Below are positions 7,264-16,083 of a DNA stretch of 23,377 nucleotides, piece after piece. Numbering within the stretch: the stretch's first letter is position 1; each line of letters opens with the position of its first letter. Below the pieces are notes generated by a model, which was given only the letters and a program-made list of their open reading frames with translations, did not search any database and was not told the origin of the DNA. Origin of the DNA: Candidatus Poribacteria bacterium (lineage in GTDB: Bacteria; Poribacteria; WGA-4E; UBA9662); the NCBI GenBank assembly GCA_002729015.1, contig PBVO01000065.1, forward strand, positions 61,094 through 84,470, read 5' to 3'. The position numbers and the translations under genes were made by a program.

Positions 7264-8150
7264 GGAATGTGTATTGGAAGTTGTTGCAGGTATTCAAACG
7301 ACAATATCAGATTCTGAATTTAGCATCAAAACTGTTTCCAGTTGCCTTCACTGTTCTAATTAATGGTTGTGATTTTGATGAATTAGAAACTGCTCAAACA
7401 TCAATGGAGCTGATTCTACCGACGGAGGCAGAAGGACGTAACGATATTAAGCGAATCCGTATATTTGTTGAGGGGGAGCAACGAGATGTGCCAGTTCAGG
7501 AACTCAAACTCATTTCTGATTCCGGGGGAGAAGAATTTCAGGATATAGATATTTTTATCCCTTTGGATGCCAAATATATTCGTGTTGAAGCGCTAGGGGA
7601 TTTAGGTGGTTTGTTGTTCGTCGGTGAATCGACGGTTGAGATAGAAAACGAAGGAATTTCCAGAATTCGTATAGAGCTTGACCCAACAACACCAGTTCTA
7701 AAGTTTAATAACGTACCTGAATTTGTCGACGTAGGTCAAGACTTTCAAATTGAGATAGAACTAAAACATGCTAAATCCTTATTCGCATTGACTTTTGAGA
7801 TTTCTTATCCCAACGTTTTTATCGAACCCTATGAGATTGATTTGGGTGATTTTTGGGAAAATACTGAAAATGAAAATTCTGTTTTGCTAGTATCAGACTA
7901 TAACCTAACGTCAAAAACTCCTGGTCGACTAAGTCTTGGTTTAACCAGAACAACGCCATCGAATGATAAAATAGAATCAGGAAAAGTTGCGATTATCTCG
8001 TTCCATACAAAACAAACTGGGATTGCAAAAATTCGAGTATTAAACAACCCAAGATTGGCTGTGCAGAAGTCAAATGGCAAATCGATTGAAAATTTTGATG
8101 ATTTAACCAGCTACTTATACAAAGCTCAAACTGAACTAGAAATTCGATGA
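7257..8150 (+). CDS. Lipoprotein with cohesin-type domain
   Basis: A 297-residue protein with a long, basic n-region, a hydrophobic segment and lipobox INGC (Cys38), so predicted to be lipid-anchored. Residues about 46-142 look like a beta-sandwich of unknown type (alternating hydrophobic strands). Residues about 148-275 match the cohesin pattern: VDVGQDFQIEIEL, then SLFALTFEISYPNVFIEPYE, DLGDFW, and later GKVAIISFHTKQTGIAKI. Cohesins bind dockerins or act as general adhesion modules in non-cellulosomal bacteria (known). It begins inside the end of the RFAP-synthase gene and ends in an ATGA overlap with the TPR/CsgG-like gene, so it is probably translated together with it. No dockerin is visible in the window. 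Confidence 0.75.
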   Translation: MVGNVYWKLLQVFKRQYQILNLASKLFPVAFTVLINGCDFDELETAQTSMELILPTEAEGRNDIKRIRIFVEGEQRDVPVQELKLISDSGGEEFQDIDIFIPLDAKYIRVEALGDLGGLLFVGESTVEIENEGISRIRIELDPTTPVLKFNNVPEFVDVGQDFQIEIELKHAKSLFALTFEISYPNVFIEPYEIDLGDFWENTENENSVLLVSDYNLTSKTPGRLSLGLTRTTPSNDKIESGKVAIISFHTKQTGIAKIRVLNNPRLAVQKSNGKSIENFDDLTSYLYKAQTELEIR

Positions 8151-9547
8151 CAAAACACAAAAAACGCAATTATTGGGTGCTGGTTTTTTCTGTATGTTTG
8201 ATTACAATGTGGAGTGTAGGTTGTACTTTTAACCCTTTGAATCAAAAATTTCCTTGGTGGATTTCCCCAACCCATTATGCTAGAGAAGCCATGGATATGG
8301 GGGATGCCGACTTGGCGATTCGAACCTTGACACCTTATGTTAATTTAGAGTCTAACAGTGAATACAGGTTGGCTAGTAAAACTTTAGGGCTCGCATATTA
8401 CCAAAATTTGGATTATGCTTCAGCGACTCTCCATTTCCAGAAAGCAGAAACTATAACAATATCAGACCTTAGATCCGCGATTCCCTACGTAATCGCATCT
8501 GTAAAAATTGGAAACTATAGAAAAGCTATTTCGGTTCTACGACAAATTTTCCGGCAACACCAATCAATATCAAATCCAAAACAACAGAATAATCAATCTA
8601 GATCAGTATTATTTAAAAAACTCAGGCAGAGCTATGCCTCGATTATTCGTAGCTACTATCAACAACAAGTCGTGAGACTCGAAAATCACAAAATTGATAA
8701 ACCAATACCCGCGAGCATTAATTGGCAAAATACGGTTGCTATACTACCTATTATCGAATTGGAACTTAAGCCCCCCCGATTTCCAATCAAGGTCTTCCAG
8801 TATTTATTAGCAGAATTACTAGGTAATGAGTCAGTAGAGGTAGTTCCTATTCCCGTTCTGGAGCAAATTTTGGAAGTAGAAAATTCAGCTAAAAAATGGA
8901 GCTTTGACATTCAGACTAGCGTCAAATTGGCAAGACAATTTGGTTTTTCCACAGTCATTGTTACTGAAGTTCGGAGTCCTCTTGCCTCCCTATCTTCAGC
9001 TAATGAAGAATTCTTACTATCTTTCACAGTTCTGAACTTAGAGAAAGGTCAAGTGTACGAATCACCGATTTTAATTGGAAGTGGTTCGGAGATAGGAGAG
9101 AAGTTAGTAAAAATCAGGACAGAAATCTTACGAGTAGTTAGAATTCACGAACGGACTCAACCAGTCTCTGATGTTTTGTCAATTAACTTTGAAAAGCCAT
9201 TTTATACGGCCTGGGCTAACTATTATCTGGATTTCAAAATGAATCCAATGCAGCAGAATCCACCAATTTCGTTGTCTCTTATCCAACAAAGAGTTACAGA
9301 AGTTCCTTATCCAATGGCTTTGTTACCACTCAGTGTTGCGCAGGAAGTTTCTTTTGTTGAGGAAATAAAAATTGAGGAGTTGCAAAATTTTCTAGATTAC
9401 TATGATAATAAACAAGTAGTTACGAATTTGTTAGAATTTCAGATGCGTACCATTATCAATCAGCGTCTGGTTACGCCTTATGTACGGGGGAATGGACACC
9501 AGCGCTTTCCAGGCACTGATGTTCCCATATCCCTAACGGTACGATAG
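8147..9547 (+). CDS. Lipoprotein with TPR-like and CsgG-like domains
   Basis: The 466-residue protein has a basic start, a hydrophobic core and lipobox SVGC (Cys26). Residues about 42-140 are helical and resemble TPR units (YAREAMDMGDADLAIRTL, then LGLAYYQNLDYASATLHFQKA). Residues about 195-335 resemble the CsgG/FlgT-middle/LpoB-type fold: VAILPII, a helix, VEVVPIPVLEQIL, then KLARQFGFSTVIVTEVRS, a layout found in periplasmic outer-membrane-associated scaffolds. The tail (340-466) is unrecognised. ATGA overlap with the cohesin gene upstream and an 11-base gap to the beta-barrel gene suggest one complex at the outer membrane. The domain calls rest on pattern only and need profile searching. 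Confidence 0.65.
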   Translation: MTKHKKRNYWVLVFSVCLITMWSVGCTFNPLNQKFPWWISPTHYAREAMDMGDADLAIRTLTPYVNLESNSEYRLASKTLGLAYYQNLDYASATLHFQKAETITISDLRSAIPYVIASVKIGNYRKAISVLRQIFRQHQSISNPKQQNNQSRSVLFKKLRQSYASIIRSYYQQQVVRLENHKIDKPIPASINWQNTVAILPIIELELKPPRFPIKVFQYLLAELLGNESVEVVPIPVLEQILEVENSAKKWSFDIQTSVKLARQFGFSTVIVTEVRSPLASLSSANEEFLLSFTVLNLEKGQVYESPILIGSGSEIGEKLVKIRTEILRVVRIHERTQPVSDVLSINFEKPFYTAWANYYLDFKMNPMQQNPPISLSLIQQRVTEVPYPMALLPLSVAQEVSFVEEIKIEELQNFLDYYDNKQVVTNLLEFQMRTIINQRLVTPYVRGNGHQRFPGTDVPISLTVR

Positions 9548-9558
9548 TGGACATATAG

Positions 9559-10881
9559 ATGAGGTTCCCTAGGGCTGGGAAGGATCACTTCTATCCCGTA
9601 ACATGTGGAGATGTGAATAGTCATATATCGTTGAGCTATCTATGCTTTTTATTACTGTTTTTTTTTCAGCCGAAGCTGGCAGTCTTGGAGCAAATGGGCA
9701 TAACTCAATTTGAGCGACTAAAGACTGAGTTTAGTTATAAACAATGGCATCTAAAAAAAAGAAATCAAATTTCAACAGACCAGTTACGCCAAATATCTTG
9801 GCCTTGGGTATGGCGCTCTCGCTTTCAATTAGGTAATTCTGAACTAAAGATGACTGTGGTCACAAGATTTGCAACCATGCAAAGACAAAAAGAAGAGTAT
9901 GAAAAAAAGATTGTCGCCACAGACCCAAGAGAACTATTGTTAAAGAAACAAAGCTTATTTGGTATGACCGACACTCAAATAGTTTTCGATTATCACTTGC
10001 AACGAAGAGCTCGCTTTTTAACCGATTGGTTTATTGGATTGGGCTTTTCATTACCAACGGGTAAAAATCAGTTACGGCCAATTGATGTGGAGTTAGCTAA
10101 CCAATTTTATTCAGAAGTACTCGATTTCCAGATTAGTCGATTAGGTGAAGGTTTTAACAGGGGTATTTCTCTATTCACTACTCACCGTTTTTCAACATTG
10201 TGTGTGGCTGTGGGTGGTAATTATTTGGTAAAAGGTAAGTACTCAGTTTTACCAAACCAAGTTTATAAACCAGGTAATGAAAGTCATTTACAGGCGGTGA
10301 CCTTGTGGAAAGGTCAGATTTTTTCTTGGCGCAACGATCTGGGTTTTCGGCATTACTCACATGATAGCTTTGGTGAACAAACATGGTTTCGGCAAGGGGG
10401 AGAATTTTTGGCCGACACAAGCGTAACACTTAATTTTCTCAGGGGTCAACTCTTCATAGGACAACACTTAATCAACCGACTCAGAAACAGTCAAATAGAT
10501 GGGGGCAGGTTTGGCTTGCAAATTCGGAATACCAACAGTAATTTTCGTCAATCAAGACTGGGTGGCAGGTATCATATATCACCGTTGATGCAGATTGAGC
10601 TACGCTACGAAAGGTTGTTCATGTTACCGAACGAAAACAAAATCGGACGAGCAAGCGTACGACACACGTCTTTTTCAGTTGCAGCCCAGTTTCGAGATTA
10701 TCTTTGGGCTAATGCTGGGTGTAGTATAGGGCAAGGTGAGATGCAAGCACTGAAATTCAATCCAAACGTAACAATTATCCCACCAGCTACTAATAGTGCC
10801 CCAGAAGGCCAGATCCGCCTAAATGGCTTGAGTTTTTGGCTAGGAATACGCCAAAATTTTGATCTGCGTGAAATAAATTAA
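9559..10881 (+). CDS. Predicted outer-membrane beta-barrel protein
   Basis: The 440-residue product has a hydrophobic stretch LSYLCFLLLFFF at about 25-36 that fits a signal peptide, though the n-region is unusually long, so the true start may be later (GTG 9613 is in-frame). The rest is an alternation of amphipathic strands rich in aromatic residues and Arg, with GLGFSLPTGKNQL typical of barrel 'transporter' families, and repeated segments ending in R-F/Y. The protein does not end in Phe but in FDLREIN, atypical for BAM substrates. It follows the TPR/CsgG-like gene by 11 bases and precedes aroE by one base. No family is recognised; porin, assembly partner or secretion channel are all possible. 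Confidence 0.6.
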   Translation: MRFPRAGKDHFYPVTCGDVNSHISLSYLCFLLLFFFQPKLAVLEQMGITQFERLKTEFSYKQWHLKKRNQISTDQLRQISWPWVWRSRFQLGNSELKMTVVTRFATMQRQKEEYEKKIVATDPRELLLKKQSLFGMTDTQIVFDYHLQRRARFLTDWFIGLGFSLPTGKNQLRPIDVELANQFYSEVLDFQISRLGEGFNRGISLFTTHRFSTLCVAVGGNYLVKGKYSVLPNQVYKPGNESHLQAVTLWKGQIFSWRNDLGFRHYSHDSFGEQTWFRQGGEFLADTSVTLNFLRGQLFIGQHLINRLRNSQIDGGRFGLQIRNTNSNFRQSRLGGRYHISPLMQIELRYERLFMLPNENKIGRASVRHTSFSVAAQFRDYLWANAGCSIGQGEMQALKFNPNVTIIPPATNSAPEGQIRLNGLSFWLGIRQNFDLREIN

Positions 10882-10882
10882 T

Positions 10883-11788
10883 ATGCTAAATATTACTGGC
10901 AAAACAAGAATCATTGGCGTCATCGGTTATCCCGTGTCTCATAGTCGTTCTCCACAAATGCACAATGCTGCTATTGCGGATTTAGGTTTGAATTTTGTCT
11001 ACCTTCCTTTTAATATCAAGCCCCAAGATCTAGAAGATGCAATTAAGGGATTTAAAGCACAACAATTAGTGGGTGTGAACGTGACCATTCCACACAAACA
11101 AGTTGTTATGCCCATGGTAGATCAACTTTCCACACAAGCTGATCTCATCGGGGCTGTTAATACTCTGATTTTCGAAGAGGACCAAATTTACGGTCACAAT
11201 ACAGATGCGGAGGGTTTCATTCAGGCAATGGAAGAAACTCTTAGTCTATCTCAGATTGAACTACCCCGCCATGCTATCAAAGTCGTTGTTTTAGGAGCTG
11301 GTGGTGCTGCACGAGCAATTATCGTCGCACTAGCCTTGAATGGCGCAACCGAAATTATCGTCGCTAATCGTACGAAAGCTAGAGCTGAGCAGTTAATTAG
11401 AGACTTAGGTTGTAAGTTTTCAGGGCTCGGGCGAGTGAACCAAGTCCAGCTGAAATTTGCTGAGATTAATTCTGAAGAGCTGGCGAATCACATTTGTACC
11501 AGTCATCTCTTGGTTAATACTACATCAGTTGGTATGATTACAAATACTGAAATTGACCTATTTAACCTCGATGCCTTGTCTGCTCGAACAGTGGTTTATG
11601 ACATAGTATATACACCACCTGTTACAGCCTTGATGAAGGCGGCTCAGATTAGAGGTTGTCCCACTATTGGTGGTATAGGTATGTTGGTTCACCAAGGGGC
11701 AATTGCTTTCCAGAAGTGGACGAATGTCGTACCAAGTGTCAGTATTATGAGGCAGGCTTTACTTCGGTCTTTGGGTGATAGTACGTAA
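10883..11788 (+). CDS. aroE: Shikimate dehydrogenase (NADP+)
   Basis: Reduces 3-dehydroshikimate to shikimate in aromatic amino acid and folate precursor synthesis. The 301 residues carry the substrate Ser pair in GYPVSHSRSP (Ser20, Ser22), VNVTIPHK with catalytic Lys72, and NTDAEGF with Asp108. The Rossmann loop GAGGAAR (138-144) and VANRTKAR, whose Arg favours NADP+, follow. NTTSVGM and PTIGGIGMLVHQGA complete the pattern. Length is slightly above AroE of E. coli (about 272), mostly in loop insertions. The ATG lies one base after the beta-barrel stop with no ribosome binding site, so it is probably translated as part of that operon. The gene has no obvious functional link to the envelope genes before it. 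Confidence 0.95.
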   Translation: MLNITGKTRIIGVIGYPVSHSRSPQMHNAAIADLGLNFVYLPFNIKPQDLEDAIKGFKAQQLVGVNVTIPHKQVVMPMVDQLSTQADLIGAVNTLIFEEDQIYGHNTDAEGFIQAMEETLSLSQIELPRHAIKVVVLGAGGAARAIIVALALNGATEIIVANRTKARAEQLIRDLGCKFSGLGRVNQVQLKFAEINSEELANHICTSHLLVNTTSVGMITNTEIDLFNLDALSARTVVYDIVYTPPVTALMKAAQIRGCPTIGGIGMLVHQGAIAFQKWTNVVPSVSIMRQALLRSLGDST

Positions 11789-11821
11789 ATTTTTCACGAA
11801 ATTTTATAGGTGAGCGGCTAC

Positions 11822-11835
11822 GTATAAATTTATAC
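11822..11835. promoter_or_regulatory. Perfect 14-bp palindrome upstream of zapA
   Basis: GTATAAATTTATAC is fully self-complementary and contains a TATAAA that could serve as a -10 box, though no good -35 box is visible 15-19 bases upstream. It lies 33 bases before the zapA ATG and could be an operator or simply a chance AT palindrome. Confidence 0.3.
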
Positions 11836-11868
11836 AAACCTAAATCACATAAACAAAATTAATAAAGT

Positions 11869-12174
11869 ATGACAAATCAAGATTTATCAACAAAAGAAAC
11901 GAAGACTGAAGCTACAGCTATTGAAGTTGATATTTTCAATGTTCGTTACACTGTGAAACCACCAAACAACCTAACAGTTGACGACATTAAGGAGTTAGCA
12001 AACTACATTGATGGCTTGATGCGCCGATTAGGAAATGACCATGGAACTAATGATCCATTGAGTCGAGCCATCTTAGTCGCACTAAACTTGGCAGCTGAAA
12101 TGAGAGGTACAAAAGTTGATTCGGAAGATACAATTAACGATCTAATTTCTAAACTTGATCAAGTTCTTAGTTAA
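11869..12174 (+). CDS. zapA: Cell division protein ZapA
   Basis: ZapA binds FtsZ and promotes Z-ring bundling at mid-cell. The 101-residue protein has the family layout: an N-terminal beta region (AIEVDIFNVRYTVKPP), then DDIKELANYIDGLMRRLG, RAILVALNLAAEMRG and a C-terminal coiled-coil helix (SEDTINDLISKLDQVL). Length is typical. The start ATG 11869 has no clear ribosome binding site. In many bacteria zapA is adjacent to other division or cofactor genes; here it follows aroE by 80 bases and precedes the MoxR gene by 27. Confidence 0.85.
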   Translation: MTNQDLSTKETKTEATAIEVDIFNVRYTVKPPNNLTVDDIKELANYIDGLMRRLGNDHGTNDPLSRAILVALNLAAEMRGTKVDSEDTINDLISKLDQVLS

Positions 12175-12201
12175 TCGAATCGAAAAAATATTTGATAAAT
12201 T

Positions 12202-13239
12202 TTGAATCATCGTAATTCCAATGATTTTTCAAGCCTGAGTCGACAAGAAGAGATCGATTCGTTTTGCCAAAAATTTACTCTTGTTCAAGCAGAAATTCAA
12301 AAGCGTATTATAGGTCAAGATACAATCATCGAGAATGTACTGATCGGCTTTTTTGCCGATGGTCATGTATTACTAGAAGGCGTACCAGGCTTAGGAAAAA
12401 CGAAATTAGTTCAAACCCTGAGTGAAGCCTTAGGCTTGAAGCATAAGCGGATACAATTCACACCTGATATGATGCCTTCAGACATCACGGGAATCAGGTT
12501 ATTAGTCGATGATTCTCAAAGTGAAGCAAGTCATCAAACCCAAAGCCGGTTTGAATTCGAACCTGGGCCAATTTTCTCGCAAATAGTCCTAGCAGACGAA
12601 ATTAATCGAGCTACTCCACGTACGCAATCAGCCTTGTTGGAAGCAATGCAGGAGCGAACGGTAAGTGTTTCAAATACCAGCTACCAACTACAAAGACCTT
12701 TTTGTGTAGTAGCGACACAAAATCCATTAGAAATGGATGGAACCTACAGGCTACCAGAAGCTCAATTAGATCGTTTTTTTTTCAAACTTGTATTCAATCT
12801 TCCAACAGCTGACCACCTGCTACAAATTATGCACCAAACGACAACTACAGAAACCGATCGACTCCAGCAAAAGCTGTCTTCTGAACAAATTTTATGGATG
12901 CAAAAATTAGTTCTTGAAGTTCAAATACCCGATTCAGTTGCTAAATACATTGTTCAACTTGTTCGAGCGACACATCCTAATCATCCCGGTAGTCATGATT
13001 ATGCTAATCAGTATGTTAAATTGGGAGCGGGGGTCCGGGGTATGCAAGCTATTACGTTAGCAGCTAAAGTAAAAGCATTACTTGATGCACGTTTAAATAT
13101 TGATTTTGAAGATTTAGACCAAGTTGTTTTTCCTGCGCTCCGGCACCGAATCTTGCTTAATTTTGACGCTCAAGCTCAGGGTATAACTACCGACAGCATT
13201 ATCCAAGAAATTTTAGTTAAAAAGAAAATAGAAATATGA
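12202..13239 (+). CDS. MoxR-family AAA+ ATPase
   Basis: MoxR ATPases act as chaperones that insert cofactors or activate partners, often with VWA or DUF58 proteins (known). The 345-residue protein has Walker A GVPGLGKT (60-67), Walker B IVLADEIN with Asp132 and Glu133, the MoxR-specific block RATPRTQSALLEAMQERTVS, sensor 1 VVATQNPLEMDG and PEAQLDRF with Arg191. A C-terminal lid follows (YVKLGAGVRGMQAITLAAKVKA with PALRHRILL). The TTG start at 12202 is the only sensible one because the first methionine inside comes much later; no ribosome binding site is visible. It overlaps the next gene as ATGA. No DUF58 or VWA gene follows, which is unusual for this family. Confidence 0.93.
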   Translation: MNHRNSNDFSSLSRQEEIDSFCQKFTLVQAEIQKRIIGQDTIIENVLIGFFADGHVLLEGVPGLGKTKLVQTLSEALGLKHKRIQFTPDMMPSDITGIRLLVDDSQSEASHQTQSRFEFEPGPIFSQIVLADEINRATPRTQSALLEAMQERTVSVSNTSYQLQRPFCVVATQNPLEMDGTYRLPEAQLDRFFFKLVFNLPTADHLLQIMHQTTTTETDRLQQKLSSEQILWMQKLVLEVQIPDSVAKYIVQLVRATHPNHPGSHDYANQYVKLGAGVRGMQAITLAAKVKALLDARLNIDFEDLDQVVFPALRHRILLNFDAQAQGITTDSIIQEILVKKKIEI

Positions 13240-14390
13240 CACCAATTGATTTTCAGATTCAAAGTTTAGGTGAATTTCGTCAAGTTGAAATCATCAAGGA
13301 GAAGATAGTCAACTTGCCCCAGTCGGACTTAGAAGTTGGCCTACCACCAATTTTGGAAAGCAACAATTATCATGATATCTTTTCGGCGCTTGGATTGGCA
13401 GTTTTTCAAAACTTGCCACCAGGCAGTGATCTTCAACGTCAACTTCCGATTGCGCATGAATTCTTTTGCGGTGATTTTGTATTCCTAGAGTTTTTAGTTA
13501 CTAATTTTAAGTCCAACCAAAAAACGAAAATCCAACTACGAGATCCTCAACCTGGTCCTACAGACCGAATTGAAAAATTATTTCAGCAACTGCGAGGGTC
13601 AATGTACTACGGCGATACAGAAGCTGCTGATGATGCTGTAACTAAATTATGTAGAACCACTTCAATATTCCAGATTTTTGAGTATATTTTTGAGCTAGGG
13701 ATTCAAGATATGTCACTCGGAGCTAAAAAAGCTATAACGTCTGTTCAGTATTGGCAATTATCATCAATTCTTAGGCATAACTGTACTTCTTTATTGTTAC
13801 GCTCTTTGGTTCGTTATTTTTGTCAAAGTCTGAACCGTACACCACAGGCCGATCGACACGACATTACTTCTTGGATCGAGAGCGAAAGTTTAGCTAACCA
13901 AAAAGGAGATAGTTGGATTTATCATTTACCTAGCCGACCGCCAGATGTTCGAAACTTAATGCAAACTATAAGGGACGGGACCTCTCTGATTGCGCTAGCT
14001 AGGGCCGATGAAGCATTACGTCAAGGTTACCACCCGATTTGGATCTGGTCCGCTATTTTTCAGCTAGCGATATATGAGTGTCAGTTATCAGGTTTCGAAC
14101 ACCCCAAAGACAATACCCTTTTAGGGGTTGCAAGTTTATTTAAAATAAGTCAACTCGTTCACAATCCATCCTTACGTCTAAAAGCTATGTTTCAAGCTGT
14201 GGCGATGGTCGCAAGTCGTAAAGGAACACACAATAAGAAACTTATATATTCAAATGAGAATATCACTGAATTCTATAATGAACTACATCAAAAAGCTAAT
14301 GGTGCTTCTTCAACCGACTGCTTGCAATTTTACGAACTGATATCTGGATTGAACAATTGGTTTAAGTACCAAAGTCTATTCGCAATATGA
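13236..14390 (+). CDS. Uncharacterised 384-residue protein coupled to MoxR
   Basis: I do not recognise this protein with confidence. It has no signal peptide or membrane segment, so it is predicted to be cytoplasmic, and is mostly helical. Residues 1-110 are more mixed. The block at about 158-195 (LGAKKAI, then YWQLSSILRH, then LLLRSLVRYF) and the later helices (SLIALARADEALRQGYHPIWIW, listed as key parts ALARADEALRQ and HPIWIWSAIF) recall, from memory only, helical hypothetical proteins seen in planctomycete-type genomes. It begins inside the stop codon of the MoxR gene (ATGA), so the two are probably translated together, and it occupies the place where a DUF58 or VWA partner normally sits. 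It may be the substrate or partner of that ATPase (inference). Confidence 0.65.
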   Translation: MTPIDFQIQSLGEFRQVEIIKEKIVNLPQSDLEVGLPPILESNNYHDIFSALGLAVFQNLPPGSDLQRQLPIAHEFFCGDFVFLEFLVTNFKSNQKTKIQLRDPQPGPTDRIEKLFQQLRGSMYYGDTEAADDAVTKLCRTTSIFQIFEYIFELGIQDMSLGAKKAITSVQYWQLSSILRHNCTSLLLRSLVRYFCQSLNRTPQADRHDITSWIESESLANQKGDSWIYHLPSRPPDVRNLMQTIRDGTSLIALARADEALRQGYHPIWIWSAIFQLAIYECQLSGFEHPKDNTLLGVASLFKISQLVHNPSLRLKAMFQAVAMVASRKGTHNKKLIYSNENITEFYNELHQKANGASSTDCLQFYELISGLNNWFKYQSLFAI

Positions 14391-14426
14391 GATGTCAAAC
14401 ATGTAGATGTTGTGGGGTATAATCTA

Positions 14427-15305
14427 ATGCTAGATACTTGGGTGCCACAAGAATTTCACTTGGACGATCGTCAGGATATGGAAAGTCTGGTTGGCCAACG
14501 TGCCGACCTACTTGATTCATTAGCCAAAGCCAAAATACCTGCAATTGTTTTTCGATCTGTTTACGACCCATCTGATTGTGTGTCGTTAATCCAAAGATTT
14601 ACCGATATAGGCCTGATACGTGCCTCTAGGCATCTAGACCAAAGCCAACACTGGATAAATAAAAATATTAACGATGACATGCGTACGCGCATCGATATTG
14701 GTACAAGTTTGGGCAATCTAGGTTCTGACAAAGATTTCTTCTTTCGACATGCGAGAGCCACTCAGTTCCTGTTTAAATTTTTGTTTCAGGGATATATCAA
14801 TCCTATTCAGCAAGTTTATGATAGCTTGTCAACTTTAGCAAAAGGTAAAACTGTAACCACAGCTTATGAAGCTGATGGACAACAATATGGCCCGGCTATT
14901 TTTCGTGCTCATTACGAAAGTCATGCATACAAACCACATATCGATAGTGTCAAGCTGCGGGAGAAACGGATAAATTACAATGTTTATAGATTTGATCATC
15001 AATTGGCGGGTGTATTGTGTTTTCAGAATTCTGATCAAAACAATACCGGAGTTCAATCACTTTTGTATCGCTGCCTATGGTCCCCAGAAGTTCAGGTGAT
15101 AATTGAAAATAATACTTTTCACCAGTATGCCCAAGAGGAAAAAATTCAAACTTACCAGGTAAATCTTCAACCGGGTGATCTTTACTTTTTTAACACTCAT
15201 TGTGTCCATGAAGTTCCCGCAATAGAGGGAAACAAGCCTCGAATCGTGTTGGCTGTATTTATCGGATATTCTCAATCAGAAAAGGAGGTTTTTGTTTGGT
15301 CGTAA
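14427..15305 (+). CDS. 2OG-Fe(II) oxygenase superfamily protein
   Basis: Fe(II)- and 2-oxoglutarate-dependent oxygenases hydroxylate or otherwise oxidise small molecules, peptides or cofactors. In the 292-residue protein a HxD motif is seen in YKPHIDSV (His171, Asp173). The distal His is in HCVHEVP (His261), with the 2-oxoglutarate Arg in GNKPRI (Arg272), 11 residues on, all in the right order on a predicted double-stranded beta-helix (GDLYFFNTHC, LAVFIGY). I chose ATG 14427, with GGGG (14414-14417) nine bases upstream, over the in-frame GTG at 14412. It follows the 384-residue gene by 36 bases, in the same operon. Substrate unknown; the first 130 residues show no known domain. Confidence 0.75.
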   Translation: MLDTWVPQEFHLDDRQDMESLVGQRADLLDSLAKAKIPAIVFRSVYDPSDCVSLIQRFTDIGLIRASRHLDQSQHWINKNINDDMRTRIDIGTSLGNLGSDKDFFFRHARATQFLFKFLFQGYINPIQQVYDSLSTLAKGKTVTTAYEADGQQYGPAIFRAHYESHAYKPHIDSVKLREKRINYNVYRFDHQLAGVLCFQNSDQNNTGVQSLLYRCLWSPEVQVIIENNTFHQYAQEEKIQTYQVNLQPGDLYFFNTHCVHEVPAIEGNKPRIVLAVFIGYSQSEKEVFVWS

Positions 15306-15329
15306 TTCAGAACGGCTAGAAACACACAA

Positions 15330-16079
15330 ATGCTATTTCGACGTAGTTATCTTCTTTTTCTTGCTCTAATTCAGATTTTTTTGTTGTTGCCAAGCTGCCA
15401 TGACTCTAAAAAGACAAGCCCAGATAGAAAACGTAAAATCAAGCAGATTCAAACCCAAGTCAAGAGACTTGATTCAGTACAGCCTGACGAAGTAAACAAT
15501 GCCATTCAAGAACTTCGGCAAATTGGTGCTTCTGCTGTGCCTATTCTTGTTGAAGCTCTAGAGCACGATTCAGTTCAATTGCGTAGTAATTCAGCGAGAG
15601 CGCTACCAGTATTAGGAGCTAGCTCGTATCAAGCCATTCCGGCATTGATTCAAGCTTTATCTGATAAACAAGCTAGTGTTCGACAGCAAGCGGCTTTTTC
15701 GCTAGGCCTGATTGGTGCCCTAACCAATATTCAATCGTCAAACACAAATGATACTTTGGTAAAGCAGATGCTACCAGCCTTGGTTAGCACTCTAGATGAT
15801 GAAAGTATTGCGGTCCGTTCAAATGCTGCTAGTGCACTAGGCATGCTGGGGGAGATTGCAGTTGACGCCGTACCGGTTCTCGTTGAGGCCTTAGACTCAC
15901 CTGACTCAAACTTCCGCGCCGATATTGTAGCCGCTTTGGGGCTAATTGGTGAACCAAAGAATATGGTTATTTCCAAATTGACTGAATCTTTGAACGACGA
16001 AAGTCCAGATGTACGTCAGTGTGCGAACTTCCACTTAGAAAGACTTAACACCATTAATTCAATTGCAGTCCCACCCTAA
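15330..16079 (+). CDS. HEAT-repeat lipoprotein
   Basis: The 249-residue product has a signal peptide and lipobox LPSC (Cys23), followed by a charged spacer. Helical HEAT/PBS-lyase-type repeats run from about residue 55 to 240: AVPILVEALEHDSVQLRSN, AIPALIQALSDKQASVRQQ, MLPALVSTLDDESIAVRSN, AVPVLVEALDSPDSNFRAD, VISKLTESLNDESPDVRQC. Each ends with Ala-Leu-Gly-like helices. HEAT arrays bind proteins; none of the residues suggests catalysis. It is probably an envelope scaffold. The ATG has no good ribosome binding site and lies 24 bases after the oxygenase gene. It converges with pyk, with only four bases between the stop codons. Confidence 0.85.
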   Translation: MLFRRSYLLFLALIQIFLLLPSCHDSKKTSPDRKRKIKQIQTQVKRLDSVQPDEVNNAIQELRQIGASAVPILVEALEHDSVQLRSNSARALPVLGASSYQAIPALIQALSDKQASVRQQAAFSLGLIGALTNIQSSNTNDTLVKQMLPALVSTLDDESIAVRSNAASALGMLGEIAVDAVPVLVEALDSPDSNFRADIVAALGLIGEPKNMVISKLTESLNDESPDVRQCANFHLERLNTINSIAVPP

Positions 16080-16083
16080 TTTT

